13,322 nucleotides of DNA from Actinomycetales bacterium (GCA_022838965.1 JALHDK010000070.1:1-13322); one strand, 5' to 3'. Shown: positions 1 through 7,159, numbered from the stretch's first letter. Notes: generated by a model from the letters alone, not told the origin. Translations and numbers: made by a program.

Positions 1-1
1 C

Positions 2-427
2 AACACCCGGGCCGCCCACGCCCTCGTGGACGGCCAGTACGCCGCGCGCCGCAGCGCCTGCAGCGCGGCCGCGAGACGGCTGGGCGTGCGCACCCTCCGG
101 GAGGTGGCGAACCCCGCCGCCGCGCTGGCGGCACTGGACGACGACGTCGAGCGACGTCGCGTCCGCCACGTCCTCAGCGAGATCGCGCGGGTCGGGGAGT
201 TCGTCACACTGCTCGAGGCGGGCCGCATCCGCGACGTCGGTCCCCTCCTCGACGCCTCGCACGCCTCCCTCCGGGACGACTACGAGGTCAGTTGCGACGA
301 GCTCGACGCGATGGTGTGCTGGCTCGCCGAGGGCCCCGGCCTCGTGCCCGACGCCACCTACACCCTGCTGCACACCACCAACGCCACCGCCGCGCTGACG
401 TGTGACATCGGAAGGAATGACCCATGA
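2..427 (+). CDS. galK: Galactokinase, C-terminal part (5' end outside window; abnormal, shortened C-terminus)
   Basis: Galactokinase phosphorylates galactose to galactose 1-phosphate in the cytoplasm, the first step of the Leloir pathway. The reading frame is open from the window edge. It starts NTRAAHALVDGQYAARR, which matches the galactokinase segment before the C-terminal half. RRVRHVLSEIARV and SHASLRDDYEVS, both highly conserved in the family, follow. After SCDELDAMV the family normally continues within about 15 residues into the glycine-rich GHMP motif 3 (MTGGGFGGC) and about 50 further residues. Here instead there are 33 unrelated residues and a stop. I checked the other two frames and saw no remnant of the motif. 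The tail keeps G/C third positions, so it looks like genuine coding sequence. The stop overlaps the next gene as ATGA, implying translational coupling to the uridylyltransferase. Identity as galK is secure; whether the enzyme is active is doubtful. Confidence 0.85.
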   Translation, partial: NTRAAHALVDGQYAARRSACSAAARRLGVRTLREVANPAAALAALDDDVERRRVRHVLSEIARVGEFVTLLEAGRIRDVGPLLDASHASLRDDYEVSCDELDAMVCWLAEGPGLVPDATYTLLHTTNATAALTCDIGRNDP

Positions 428-1806
428 GTGAACAGGGACTCGCCCTGGCCCGCGCGAAGATGATCTCCGCGGGTGTCAGCGCCGCGGCCATCGAGGTGTT
501 CTCGCACTACTACCGGGCCCTCGAGGCCGGCGCCACCGGCCTGATCCCGGAGGCGACCATCACCCCGCTGACCGATCCGCCCCACCTCTCCGACGTCGAG
601 GTGGATGAGACGATCGCCCGCGAGGCGCTCGGCCGGACCGCCATCATCAAGCTCAACGGCGGTCTCGGGACCTCGATGGGAATGGACCGCGCCAAGTCGC
701 TCCTGCCCGTCCGGGACGGGCGCAGCTTCCTGGACCTGATCGTTGCCCAGGTGCGGCACGCCCGCGCCACCCACGGCGCCCGGCTGCCCCTCGTCCTCAT
801 GGACTCGTTCCGGACCCGGGATGACTCCCTCGCCGCGCTTGCCGCCCACCCGGACGTGGCCGTGGACGACCTGCCGCTCGACTTCCTGCAGAACCAGGAG
901 CCGAAGCTGCTCGTGGACGGCCTGACACCTGTCGAGTGGCCGAAGGACCCGACCCTCGAGTGGTGCCCCCCGGGACACGGCGACTTCTACACCGCCATCC
1001 TGACCTCGGGTGTGCTCGAGGCACTGCTCGCGGCGGGTTTCCGGTACGCGGCGACGTCGAACTCGGACAACCTCGGCGCCGCCCCGTCCGCGCGTCTCGC
1101 GGGATGGTTCGCAGCGAGCGGCGCCCCCTACGCCGCCGAACTGTGCCGCCGCACCGCCGCTGACCGGAAGGGCGGCCACCTCGCCGTCCGGAACTCCGAC
1201 GGCCGCCTCATCCTCCGCGACACCGCGCAGACGCCGCCGGACGAGATGGACTACTTCACTGACGTCGACCGTCACCCGTACTTCCACACCAACAACCTGT
1301 GGTTCGACCTCGGCGCCCTCCATGACGCCCTCGTCACCCGGGGCGCCGTCCTCGGCCTGCCCCTCATCAGGAACGTCAAGACTGTCGATCCCACCGACCC
1401 CTCCTCCCCCGCGGTGTTCCAGATCGAGACGGCCATGGGGGCCGCGATCGAGGTGTTCGAGGGATCGCAGGCCATCGTGGTGGGACGCGACCGGTTCCTC
1501 CCGGTCAAGACGACGAACGACCTCCTGGTGTTGCGATCGGACGCCTACGACCTGGGCGACGACGCCGTGCCACGCCTCGCTGTCGCCACCGCACCGCTCG
1601 TGGACCTCGACCCGCGCCACTACCGGACGATCTCCGGCTTCGAGGCGCGGTTCCCGGCAGGTCCGCCGTCGTTGCGCGAGGCCACGTCACTCACGGTGCG
1701 CGGCGACTGGACCTTCGGTGCCGGCGTCGTGGTGTCCGGCGACGTCACGCTGGCGGACGCCGGCCACCCCGCGCGTGTGGAGGACGGGGTCCGGCTGCAC
1801 GGCTGA
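424..1806 (+). CDS. UTP--glucose-1-phosphate uridylyltransferase, eukaryote-like UDPGP family
   Basis: The enzyme makes UDP-glucose from UTP and glucose 1-phosphate. It belongs to the UDPGP family typical of eukaryotes and some Actinomycetota, not the GalU family. The nucleotide-binding loop KLNGGLGTSMG is at residues 76-86, followed by the conserved lysine K91. PPGHGDFYTA lies near 182-191, NSDNLGA near 213-219, HTNNLWFDL near 288-296 and VKTTNDLLVLRSDAY near 361-375, all in family order. The length of 460 residues is normal. ATG 424 has a GGAAGG ribosome binding site and overlaps the galK stop. Being next to galK suggests it turns galactose 1-phosphate into UDP-sugars. Bifidobacterial members of this family have been reported to act on galactose 1-phosphate as well as glucose 1-phosphate, so the same dual use is possible here. 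That is an inference from context. Confidence 0.93.
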   Translation: MSEQGLALARAKMISAGVSAAAIEVFSHYYRALEAGATGLIPEATITPLTDPPHLSDVEVDETIAREALGRTAIIKLNGGLGTSMGMDRAKSLLPVRDGRSFLDLIVAQVRHARATHGARLPLVLMDSFRTRDDSLAALAAHPDVAVDDLPLDFLQNQEPKLLVDGLTPVEWPKDPTLEWCPPGHGDFYTAILTSGVLEALLAAGFRYAATSNSDNLGAAPSARLAGWFAASGAPYAAELCRRTAADRKGGHLAVRNSDGRLILRDTAQTPPDEMDYFTDVDRHPYFHTNNLWFDLGALHDALVTRGAVLGLPLIRNVKTVDPTDPSSPAVFQIETAMGAAIEVFEGSQAIVVGRDRFLPVKTTNDLLVLRSDAYDLGDDAVPRLAVATAPLVDLDPRHYRTISGFEARFPAGPPSLREATSLTVRGDWTFGAGVVVSGDVTLADAGHPARVEDGVRLHG

Positions 1807-1843
1807 CGCCGCGTCCCACCCCGGTTTTCCCCGCCCGCCGCCA

Positions 1844-1849
1844 TAGACT
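1844..1849 (+). promoter_or_regulatory. -10 element (TAGACT) for a leaderless transcript
   Basis: TAGACT fits the actinobacterial TANNNT -10 consensus and is followed by exactly 6 nt before the GTG at 1856. No Shine-Dalgarno sequence precedes that GTG. The predicted +1 is the G of the start codon. I see no convincing -35. Confidence 0.6.
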
Positions 1850-1855
1850 GGCGGG

Positions 1856-2194
1856 GTGATCTTCATGGCGGTGGGCGACGGGCGCCCGTATCCGGACCAC
1901 GGTCTGGCGACGGCGCGGGACTGGTCCCGGGTGCCGCCCCGCACGGTACGGCTCGACCAGCTCACGACCACGAGGAGCCACCTCGACCTCCAGTCCCTGC
2001 TGGCGGACGACTCCACGTTCTACGGCGATCTCTTCGCCCACGTGGTCGCCTACCGCGGTGAGTACTATCTTGAGGACGGACTGCACCGCGCCCTGCGCTC
2101 CGCCCTCCAGGGCCGTCGCGTGATCCACGCCCGGGTTCTCGAACTCACCGACGACGGAGAGGTGCCCCAGTTGCCAGGAGTGGCGAGCACGTGA
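1856..2194 (+). CDS. Conserved actinobacterial small protein (sometimes annotated VapB-like antitoxin or regulator)
   Basis: The protein has 112 residues and no signal peptide or membrane segment. The conserved core runs from about residue 27 (PPRTVRLDQL) through DDSTFYGDLFAHVV to YYLEDGLHRALRSAL near 70-85. As I recall the family, it is common in Actinomycetota directly before a LytR_C-domain protein, as here, and databases sometimes call it VapB-family antitoxin. No toxin gene is next to it, so that label is weak. The EDGLHRA segment resembles the D-G-x-H-R turn of ParB-like domains, an inference only. The start is the GTG at 1856, six bases after a -10 box, which fits leaderless translation. 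An ATG at 1865 is the alternative. Its stop overlaps the next start as GTGA, so the two are coupled. The biochemical function is unknown. Confidence 0.75.
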   Translation: MIFMAVGDGRPYPDHGLATARDWSRVPPRTVRLDQLTTTRSHLDLQSLLADDSTFYGDLFAHVVAYRGEYYLEDGLHRALRSALQGRRVIHARVLELTDDGEVPQLPGVAST

Positions 2195-2817
2195 CCGACC
2201 TCGACTACGCCCGCGCCCGCGAACGCCGCCGCCGTCAGCTGCACCAACGCCAGACGGCGATCCTCGGGATCCTCGTGCTCGCCCTGGTGTCCGCGCTGCT
2301 GGTCGCGTGGCTCATGTGGCTGGAGATCCTGCCCTCCCCCTTCGCCCGCGACTTCAACAGCCCACCGCCGGACGAGAGCTCATCGGTGGCGTGCCCGCCG
2401 GAGGGGGCCACGACCGTCAGCTACACGGAGATCATGGCCTCCGTCTGGAACTCCACCAACAGGGCAGGCCTCGCGGGCGGTGTGGCGACCACGCTCGCCG
2501 GGGCCGGGGTCGCCATCAACCAGACCGGCAACTGGGACGAGATGGTGCTCGGCGTGGGATTCATGCGCACCGGCGTCAACGGCCTGGAGGAGGCCTACAC
2601 CCTGGCACAGTCCTTTCCGGGCATGATCGTCACCAAGGACGCCCGGGAGGACGCTCTCGTGGACATCGTGCTGGGCTATGACTTCCAGGCCGTGGGCGAT
2701 CTGACCGCGGTGGAGGTGGGTGTCCCTATCCCGCCGCCGCAGGAGTGCCTGGTCGAGCAGGGTTCGCCCGCGGAGGAGGGCGCCGGGGAGCCGCCCGCGG
2801 AGGCGCGCCAGCCCTGA
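2191..2817 (+). CDS. LytR C-terminal domain (LytR_C) membrane-anchored protein
   Basis: The protein has 208 residues. A basic N-terminus rich in arginine (residues 8-20) is followed by one membrane segment (about 22-46), so the rest lies outside the cell. A LytR_C-type domain spans roughly residues 75-180. It contains VWNSTNRAGLAGGVATTLAGAG, the family's N-x-T-x-R-x-GLA...L...G pattern (with S for G after N), and VDIVLGYDF. The tail is a flexible Pro/Ala/Glu-rich stretch. Two extracytoplasmic cysteines (68 and 186) bracket the domain and could form a disulfide. There is no LytR-CpsA-Psr catalytic domain, so it should not itself be a wall polymer ligase. A cell-envelope role is likely but unspecified. 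GTG 2191 overlaps the upstream stop, with AGGAG about 10 nt ahead. Confidence 0.82.
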   Translation: MTDLDYARARERRRRQLHQRQTAILGILVLALVSALLVAWLMWLEILPSPFARDFNSPPPDESSSVACPPEGATTVSYTEIMASVWNSTNRAGLAGGVATTLAGAGVAINQTGNWDEMVLGVGFMRTGVNGLEEAYTLAQSFPGMIVTKDAREDALVDIVLGYDFQAVGDLTAVEVGVPIPPPQECLVEQGSPAEEGAGEPPAEARQP

Positions 2818-2831
2818 GGTGGTGGCGCTGA

Positions 2832-2848
2832 GGGGGTGGCGCACCCTC
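2832..2848. terminator. Possible hairpin terminator between convergent genes
   Basis: GGGTG-GCG-CACCC, extendable by a G-T and a G-C pair, forms a short GC stem 14 nt after the LytR_C gene stop. A second 8-bp perfect hairpin follows (2858-2865 with 2875-2882, GGAGACTC and GAGTCTCC), overlapping the end of the convergent permease. Neither has a T tract, which is usual in high-GC actinobacteria. Confidence 0.4.
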
Positions 2849-2863
2849 CCCGGCGTGGGAGAC

Positions 2864-4058
2864 TCACCCCACCGGAGTCTCCAGTTCCGCACCGCCGGGC
2901 GCGGAAGCGGGACTCGCCGGCTCCATGGAGGTACCCCGTACCCGCGCGATCGACCGCATGACGTGGTACACAAGCAAGGCGGCAGCCGTTCCCAGGGCGA
3001 TGCCCTCGAACGAGACGTCGCCCGCAATCCAGGTGAAGTTGGCGATGCCGACCACCAGGGCGATCGCCGCCGTGTTGAGGTTCACGGGGTCGGAGAAGTC
3101 GACCCGGTTCTGCACCCAGATCCGCGCCCCCAGCATGCCGATCATGCCGTAGAGCACGGTGGCGGCACCTCCGAGGACGCCCGCCGGGATGGTGGCGATC
3201 AGCTCGCCGAACTTGGGCATGAGCGACAGTGCGAGGCCCACCAGCCCCGCCACCATGTAGGCCGCGGTGGAATACACCCTCGTGGCCGCCATGACGCCGA
3301 TGTTCTCGGCGTAGGTCGTGGTGCCGGATCCGCCACCGGAGCCGGCGAGCATGGTGGCCACACCGTCCGCGAGGAGCGCCCGGCCCGTCACCGGATCGAG
3401 GTCCTGTCCGGTCATCGCCGCCACGGACTTCACGTGCCCGACATTCTCGGCCACCAGCACGAGCACCACCGGCAGGAAGAGGCCCAGGACGGCGGGGTTG
3501 AACTCGGGTCCCTGGAACTGCGGCAGCCCGATCCACGGGGCGTCCGCCACCTTCGCGAAGTCGACCTCGCCCCGCACGATGGCCGTCGCATAGCCCACGA
3601 GGACACCCACGAGGATGGACAGCCGTCCGAGGATGCCCCGGAACAGCACGGTCACCAGGACGATCGCAGCCAGGGTCACCAGCGCCGTCACGGGCGCCGC
3701 CTTGACGTTGTTCCACGCCGCGGGTGCGAGGTTGAAGCCGATGAGTGCGACGATCGTGCCGGTCACCACCGGCGGCATCACCAGTGAACGCGAAGGACGA
3801 GCCGAGGTACGACGGCACCCGTCCGGCGGTGATCACGAGGAACAGCAACGTGCCCACCGCGGAGAAGAACAGGGTGGTGGCGGGCGGGAAGCCCGTGAGC
3901 AGGGGGACGAGGAACGTCGCGCCGAACATGGCGACAACGTGCTGGGCACCGATGCCGATCGTGCGCGGCCAGGTGAGCCGCTCATTCGGCGCCACCACGC
4001 GACCCGGCGGCAACGTGCGCCCGTCCCCGTGCAGCGTCCAGCGGAATGGTGATGACAC
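2864..4058 (-). pseudogene. NCS2-family uracil/xanthine permease, disrupted by internal deletion and frame change
   Basis: UraA-like proton symporters import uracil or related bases. The N-terminal frame (from GTG 4058, with GGGAGG just upstream) gives about 92 residues with AQHVVAMFGATFLVPLL and VPSYLGSSFAF, standard for the family. The frame then changes near 3781-3788 and the rest reads MPPVVTGTIVALIGFNLAP through to the stop at 2864. Both key acidic sites remain in that part: VAENVGH and TTYAENIGVM, corresponding to E241 and E290 of E. coli UraA. In intact relatives about 43 residues lie between SSFAF and the (M/F)PP motif, covering membrane segments after TM3. Here they are absent and the frames differ by one. 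A simple frameshift or programmed slip cannot restore them, so a deletion of non-multiple-of-three length is inferred. A sequencing or assembly error is the alternative. Confidence 0.85.
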
Positions 4059-4076
4059 GTGACCTCCCTGGTTCCG

Positions 4077-4101
4077 CGCGGCACGGAGGGGCCGTGCCGC
4101 G
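4077..4101 (-). promoter_or_regulatory. Perfect 10-bp hairpin in the permease leader, just before its ribosome binding site
   Basis: CGCGGCACGG (4077-4086) and CCGTGCCGCG (4092-4101) are perfect inverted repeats with a 5-nt loop. On the minus strand the hairpin ends about 8 nt before the GGGAGG ribosome binding site of the permease gene. A leader hairpin here could control transcription elongation or ribosome access. It does not match a riboswitch or PyrR site that I recognise. Confidence 0.5.
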
Positions 4102-4222
4102 TTAGTGTGGAGCGGTCGTCACCCGGGGGCCCGACCAGAGTCAGGCTACCCGCCCGGCTGCGGGCGACCGCCGGTCGGGGGTAACCCCGGGCCGTGAGAT
4201 CCGACACGGGAGGAGGTGAGGC

Positions 4223-4609
4223 ATGGCCAGCGGCCCCGCGCCGGTGCCGGAGGGCTTCGCCCCTGTGGAGACCGGACCTTCCGGGACCGTGGGATCCGCC
4301 TACGGTCCGGCGGGCTTCACCTTCCCCGGCACGGAGGAGGTGGACCCGGCCCGGGTGTTCGCGGGTCCGGGATACACCTCGCCACGTCCGCCCTTCTCCA
4401 CCTGGGCGCGGGTGGCTGTGGTGGCCGCGGTCCTCGGAGTCTTTCCCGGGATCTCCCTGCTCGCCGTGGTGGCGGGGCACCTGGCGCTGCGCGAGACCAC
4501 GCGCACCCGGGCATCGGGCCGCGGCATGGCACTCGCCGGCCTTGCTCTCGGCTACATCGGCGTCAGCCTGTGGCTGCTCCTCGCGGTGGTCTGGTCGATC
4601 ACGCTCTGA
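4223..4609 (+). CDS. DUF4190-domain small membrane protein
   Basis: The protein has 128 residues. The first 55 are a Pro/Gly-rich, low-complexity cytoplasmic-type region. Two membrane helices follow at about 62-89 and 102-126. Between and around them is the DUF4190 signature: GISLLAVVAGHLALRETTRTRASGRG, then MALAGLALGYIGV. The family has no assigned biochemical role and is frequent in Actinomycetota, usually as a short two-helix protein with a disordered proline-rich front. ATG 4223 is chosen because GGAGGAGGTGAG, a very strong ribosome binding site, precedes it by a few bases. It lies 19 nt before the amidotransferase start, but that gene seems to have its own leaderless promoter. The divergent permease is disrupted, so context gives no function. 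Confidence 0.82.
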   Translation: MASGPAPVPEGFAPVETGPSGTVGSAYGPAGFTFPGTEEVDPARVFAGPGYTSPRPPFSTWARVAVVAAVLGVFPGISLLAVVAGHLALRETTRTRASGRGMALAGLALGYIGVSLWLLLAVVWSITL

Positions 4610-4616
4610 GCCGCGC

Positions 4617-4622
4617 TACCCT
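4617..4622 (+). promoter_or_regulatory. -10 element (TACCCT) for a leaderless transcript
   Basis: TACCCT fits TANNNT and lies 6 nt before GTG 4629, which begins the conserved amidotransferase reading frame. A GAAGG sits immediately against the GTG, too close to act as a normal ribosome binding site. Confidence 0.55.
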
Positions 4623-4628
4623 CGAAGG

Positions 4629-5360
4629 GTGCGCCCCTTCCTGCTGCTCTCCACACGTCCCGAGGATGCCGCCGCCGACGGCGAGCTCGCCGCCTTCCGC
4701 CACTTCGGGGGCCTCGGAGTCAAGGACCTCGAGCGGATCCGGCTGGAAGCCGTGCCTCTCCCCCACATCCACCTCGAGGACTACTCGGGCATCATCGTCG
4801 GCGGGAGCCCGTTCACCGGGTCGGTGCCGACCCAGTACAAGTCCGACTCCCAGCTGCGGGTCGAGGCGGAGTTCGCGGACCTGCTGGACACCGTCGTCGA
4901 CCTCGACTTCCCGTTCCTGGGGGCGTGCTACGGCGTCGGCACCCTCGGAAGGCACCAGGGCGGGATCATTGACTTCACGTGGGCGGAGCCGATCAGCGCG
5001 GCGCACATCGAGCTGACCGACGACGGCGTCGTGGACCCGCTCCTCGCCGGCGTCCCGCGCCACTTCCGCGCCTACGTGGGGCACAAGGAGGCGTGCGCCC
5101 GCCTCCCGGAGCACGCGGTGCTGCTGGCCACGTCGCCGACCTGCCCCGTGCAGATGTTCCGGATCGGCGAGAACATGTATGCCACCCAGTTCCACCCGGA
5201 ACTGAACTACGAGTGGCTCTGCGAGCGCATCGACATCTACCGCGATTCGGGGTACTTCAGGCCGGAGGAGATCGACGAGGTCAAGGCGCGCACCCGGGAC
5301 ATCGACGTGTCCCCCGCGCACCGGATCATCCGGAACTTCGTCGCGCGCTACGCCCGCTGA
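4629..5360 (+). CDS. Class I glutamine amidotransferase
   Basis: Proteins of this class release ammonia from glutamine for a synthetic partner or domain, or cleave gamma-glutamyl bonds. The 243-residue protein is a single GATase class I domain. The nucleophile elbow is GACYGVGTLG with Cys100, and the second part of the triad is QFHPEL with His189 and Glu191. VGGSPF (near 57-62), the oxyanion-side loop typical of these enzymes, is also present. No synthetase domain is fused. The acceptor substrate cannot be read from the sequence. It resembles stand-alone actinobacterial GATases often labelled GMP synthase-like, but it is not guaA, which is about 520 residues. GTG 4629 is chosen because the domain begins there and a -10 box lies 6 nt upstream. 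A longer open frame extends upstream to 4194 but overlaps the DUF4190 gene and has no domain. Confidence 0.88.
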   Translation: MRPFLLLSTRPEDAAADGELAAFRHFGGLGVKDLERIRLEAVPLPHIHLEDYSGIIVGGSPFTGSVPTQYKSDSQLRVEAEFADLLDTVVDLDFPFLGACYGVGTLGRHQGGIIDFTWAEPISAAHIELTDDGVVDPLLAGVPRHFRAYVGHKEACARLPEHAVLLATSPTCPVQMFRIGENMYATQFHPELNYEWLCERIDIYRDSGYFRPEEIDEVKARTRDIDVSPAHRIIRNFVARYAR

Positions 5361-5364
5361 GGCT

Positions 5365-5381
5365 GCCGCGCGGCCCGCGGC
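5365..5381. terminator. Possible short bidirectional hairpin
   Basis: GCCGCG (5365-5370) pairs with CGCGGC (5376-5381) around a 5-nt loop. It fills most of the 21-bp gap between the convergent amidotransferase and CPBP gene stops. There is no T tract. Confidence 0.35.
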
Positions 5382-6164
5382 CTACAGCAGCGCACGCCAC
5401 GCGGCCGGGAGCAGCCAGTAGCCCACGAAGGCCACCACGTCCAGCAGCGTGTGCGCGACCACGAGCGGCATCGTCCTGCGCGACCGGCGGTAGTACTCGT
5501 TGAACACGAGGCCCATCACCAGGTTGCCGAAGAACGGCCCGATGCCCTGGTACAGGTGATAGGCGCCCCGCAGCGTCGCGGAGGTGAGCGTGCGCGCCCG
5601 CCACCCCCACCCCCACTCCTCCAGCCGTTCCAGCAGGTAGCCGACAGCCAGCACCTCCTCCACCACGGCGTTCTTCACCGCCGCCAGGAGAAGGACCGGG
5701 ATCGCCCACCAGTGCTCGTTCAGGGCGGCCGGGTTGACGGCCACCGTGATGCCCAGCGCCCGTCCCGCGAGGTAGAACAGCAGGCCGGGAATGCCGATGA
5801 GCGCCGCGAGGCCCACGCCCACGGCGAGGTCCCGGCCGGGCCGGGCGAGATCGAAGCCGATCCGTGCGGTGGCCCGCCTCCCACCCGCGGAGAGCAGGTA
5901 CAGCGCGAGCGCCACCGGCACGAGGGCGAAGGCGATTCCCAGCAGCTGATAGGTGAGGTCCAGGAGTGGCCGGGGCGTCACGGAGGGATTCAGCGCCGCC
6001 GTCTGCTCTCCGAGCGGCGTCTCCTCCGTCAACCGCGCGACGATGCGCACGAGCGAGTACACCGCCGACTGGCCCAGGCTCAGGCCCAGCACGATCCACA
6101 CCTCGGCGCGCAGCCGCGCCGTCGGCGCCACCACCTCAGCCGATCGGCCCGTCGAGGACGGCAA
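5382..6164 (-). CDS. CPBP (Abi/Rce1-like) intramembrane metalloprotease family protein
   Basis: This is a 260-residue polytopic membrane protein with about seven hydrophobic segments. The CPBP motifs are in order: the EE pair in VVEEVLAVGYL (Glu169, Glu170), a histidine in LRGAYHLYQG (His203), FNEYYRR near 221-227, and VVAHTLLD (His238, Asp242). These residues form the proposed metal site of Rce1-type proteases. The family includes CAAX-type proteases and proteins linked to bacteriocin immunity. The substrate here is unknown. The proposed start is TTG 6164, with GGGAGGG a few bases upstream; it overlaps the asparaginase gene by 29 nt. A GTG near 6135 just after that gene's stop is the alternative, removing about 10 residues without touching a membrane segment. 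Either way the gene is coupled to the asparaginase gene. Confidence 0.85.
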   Translation of the reverse strand: MPSSTGRSAEVVAPTARLRAEVWIVLGLSLGQSAVYSLVRIVARLTEETPLGEQTAALNPSVTPRPLLDLTYQLLGIAFALVPVALALYLLSAGGRRATARIGFDLARPGRDLAVGVGLAALIGIPGLLFYLAGRALGITVAVNPAALNEHWWAIPVLLLAAVKNAVVEEVLAVGYLLERLEEWGWGWRARTLTSATLRGAYHLYQGIGPFFGNLVMGLVFNEYYRRSRRTMPLVVAHTLLDVVAFVGYWLLPAAWRALL

Positions 6165-7152
6165 CCACCCTCCCCACCACCTGCTCGCCCCCGTGGATCA
6201 GGACCTCACGGAGGGCGCCCGCACCCGCGACATCCTCACCGAGCCGATCGAGCGCCGCGAGCGCCAGCATCATCGCCGGACGGTCACTGCCGTCCGCGAC
6301 CTTCACGGCGACGGCCACCCCCGACGGCGCCGCCACGACCAGCACTCCCTCGGCCCCGCCCTTCGCGATGTACCCCGGGAGAGCCTGCATGAGCCGCGTG
6401 TCCGGCTGACCCTGGCTGGCCACGAGGTGGGGGAAGGCGCGCATGGCGGCCGCGACCCGCCCGGCGTCGCTCCCGGGTGCCGCCACGGCGAGCCGGTGGT
6501 AGGCACGCGCCAGTGCACGGAGGGAGATCGCGTACAGCGGCGCACCGCAGCCGTCCACCGCCACGTGGCTGACGGGGCCGGCGTACTCCTCGATCGTCGC
6601 GCGCACGAGTCGCTGGAGGGGGTGGTCGAGGTCGAGGTAGCTGCCGGTGTCCCAGCCGTTCGCGGCACAGGCCGCCAGCATCGCGGCGTGCTTGCCGGAG
6701 CAGTTGTACCAGAGCCGCCGCGGCGCGGCGCCGGACCGGATCGCGGCCGCCCGGGCATCCGGGTCCCCCGGCAAAGCGGCGGGACACCGCAGGTGCTCCT
6801 CACCGAGCCCCGCCGCGCCCAGGAGGGCGGTCACGGCCGCGACGTGCTCCGGGGTGCCGCCGTGGGAGGACGCGGAGATGGCGAGCGTCTCGTCCTGGAG
6901 CGTGACCCCGGCACGGAGCGCGGCGATCGCCTGGAACGGCTTCATCGTGCTGCGCGGCAGCACGGCCGCGGCGGGAATGCCCAGCTCGAGGGCCGGCGCC
7001 CCGTCCACCCCGGTCGCGGAGAGCATGCCGAAATGGCAGGATTCCCGGAAGCCGTTGCGGATCACGACGGCGAGTTCGGCGAGGTCGGCGACGTCGGCCG
7101 GCCGGGGGGCGTCGTCGGGCTCCGACGACGCACGTGGGGTGAGATGGGTCAC
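6136..7152 (-). CDS. Asparaginase II family protein (PF06089 type)
   Basis: The predicted reaction is hydrolysis of L-asparagine to aspartate and ammonia, judged by family only. The family is distinct from the classical AnsA/AnsB fold. The 338-residue protein shows conserved blocks in order: VIRNGFRESCHFG near the N-terminus, RSTMKPFQAIAALRAG, SSHGGTPEHV, WYNCSGKHAAML and VDGCGAPLYAIS, then QGQPDTRLM and IAKGGAEGV. No signal peptide is seen, so it is cytoplasmic. GTG 7152 is preferred: it lies 7 nt after TAGAGT and has no ribosome binding site, which indicates leaderless translation. The open frame extends 15 codons further upstream through the promoter. It is the first gene of a two-gene unit with the CPBP protein and diverges from the ABC exporter. 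Confidence 0.87.
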   Translation of the reverse strand: MTHLTPRASSEPDDAPRPADVADLAELAVVIRNGFRESCHFGMLSATGVDGAPALELGIPAAAVLPRSTMKPFQAIAALRAGVTLQDETLAISASSHGGTPEHVAAVTALLGAAGLGEEHLRCPAALPGDPDARAAAIRSGAAPRRLWYNCSGKHAAMLAACAANGWDTGSYLDLDHPLQRLVRATIEEYAGPVSHVAVDGCGAPLYAISLRALARAYHRLAVAAPGSDAGRVAAAMRAFPHLVASQGQPDTRLMQALPGYIAKGGAEGVLVVAAPSGVAVAVKVADGSDRPAMMLALAALDRLGEDVAGAGALREVLIHGGEQVVGRVVAVLDGPIG

Positions 7153-7159
7153 AGGCTCA

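Noticed and set aside
358..1620. A 420-codon minus-strand frame opposite the uridylyltransferase gene
   Set aside because: It shows no motifs and an Arg/Gly/Val-biased composition. It mirrors the G/C third-position bias of the real gene.
1856..2194. Toxin-antitoxin module
   Set aside because: Only the antitoxin-like label supports it. The downstream gene encodes a LytR_C membrane protein, not a PIN-domain toxin.
2864..4058. Programmed ribosomal frameshift in the permease gene
   Set aside because: A slip would not restore the roughly 40 residues missing between SSFAF and MPPVVTG. No slippery sequence is seen at the junction.
4103..4108. TAGTGT as a -10 for the DUF4190 gene
   Set aside because: It matches TANNNT but lies more than 110 nt from the start and has no -35. 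The gene has its own strong ribosome binding site, so the position proves nothing.
4194..4628. N-terminal extension of the glutamine amidotransferase to 4194
   Set aside because: It overlaps the whole DUF4190 gene in another frame, shows no domain and is Arg/Ser/Pro-rich. The leaderless GTG 4629 explains the start better.
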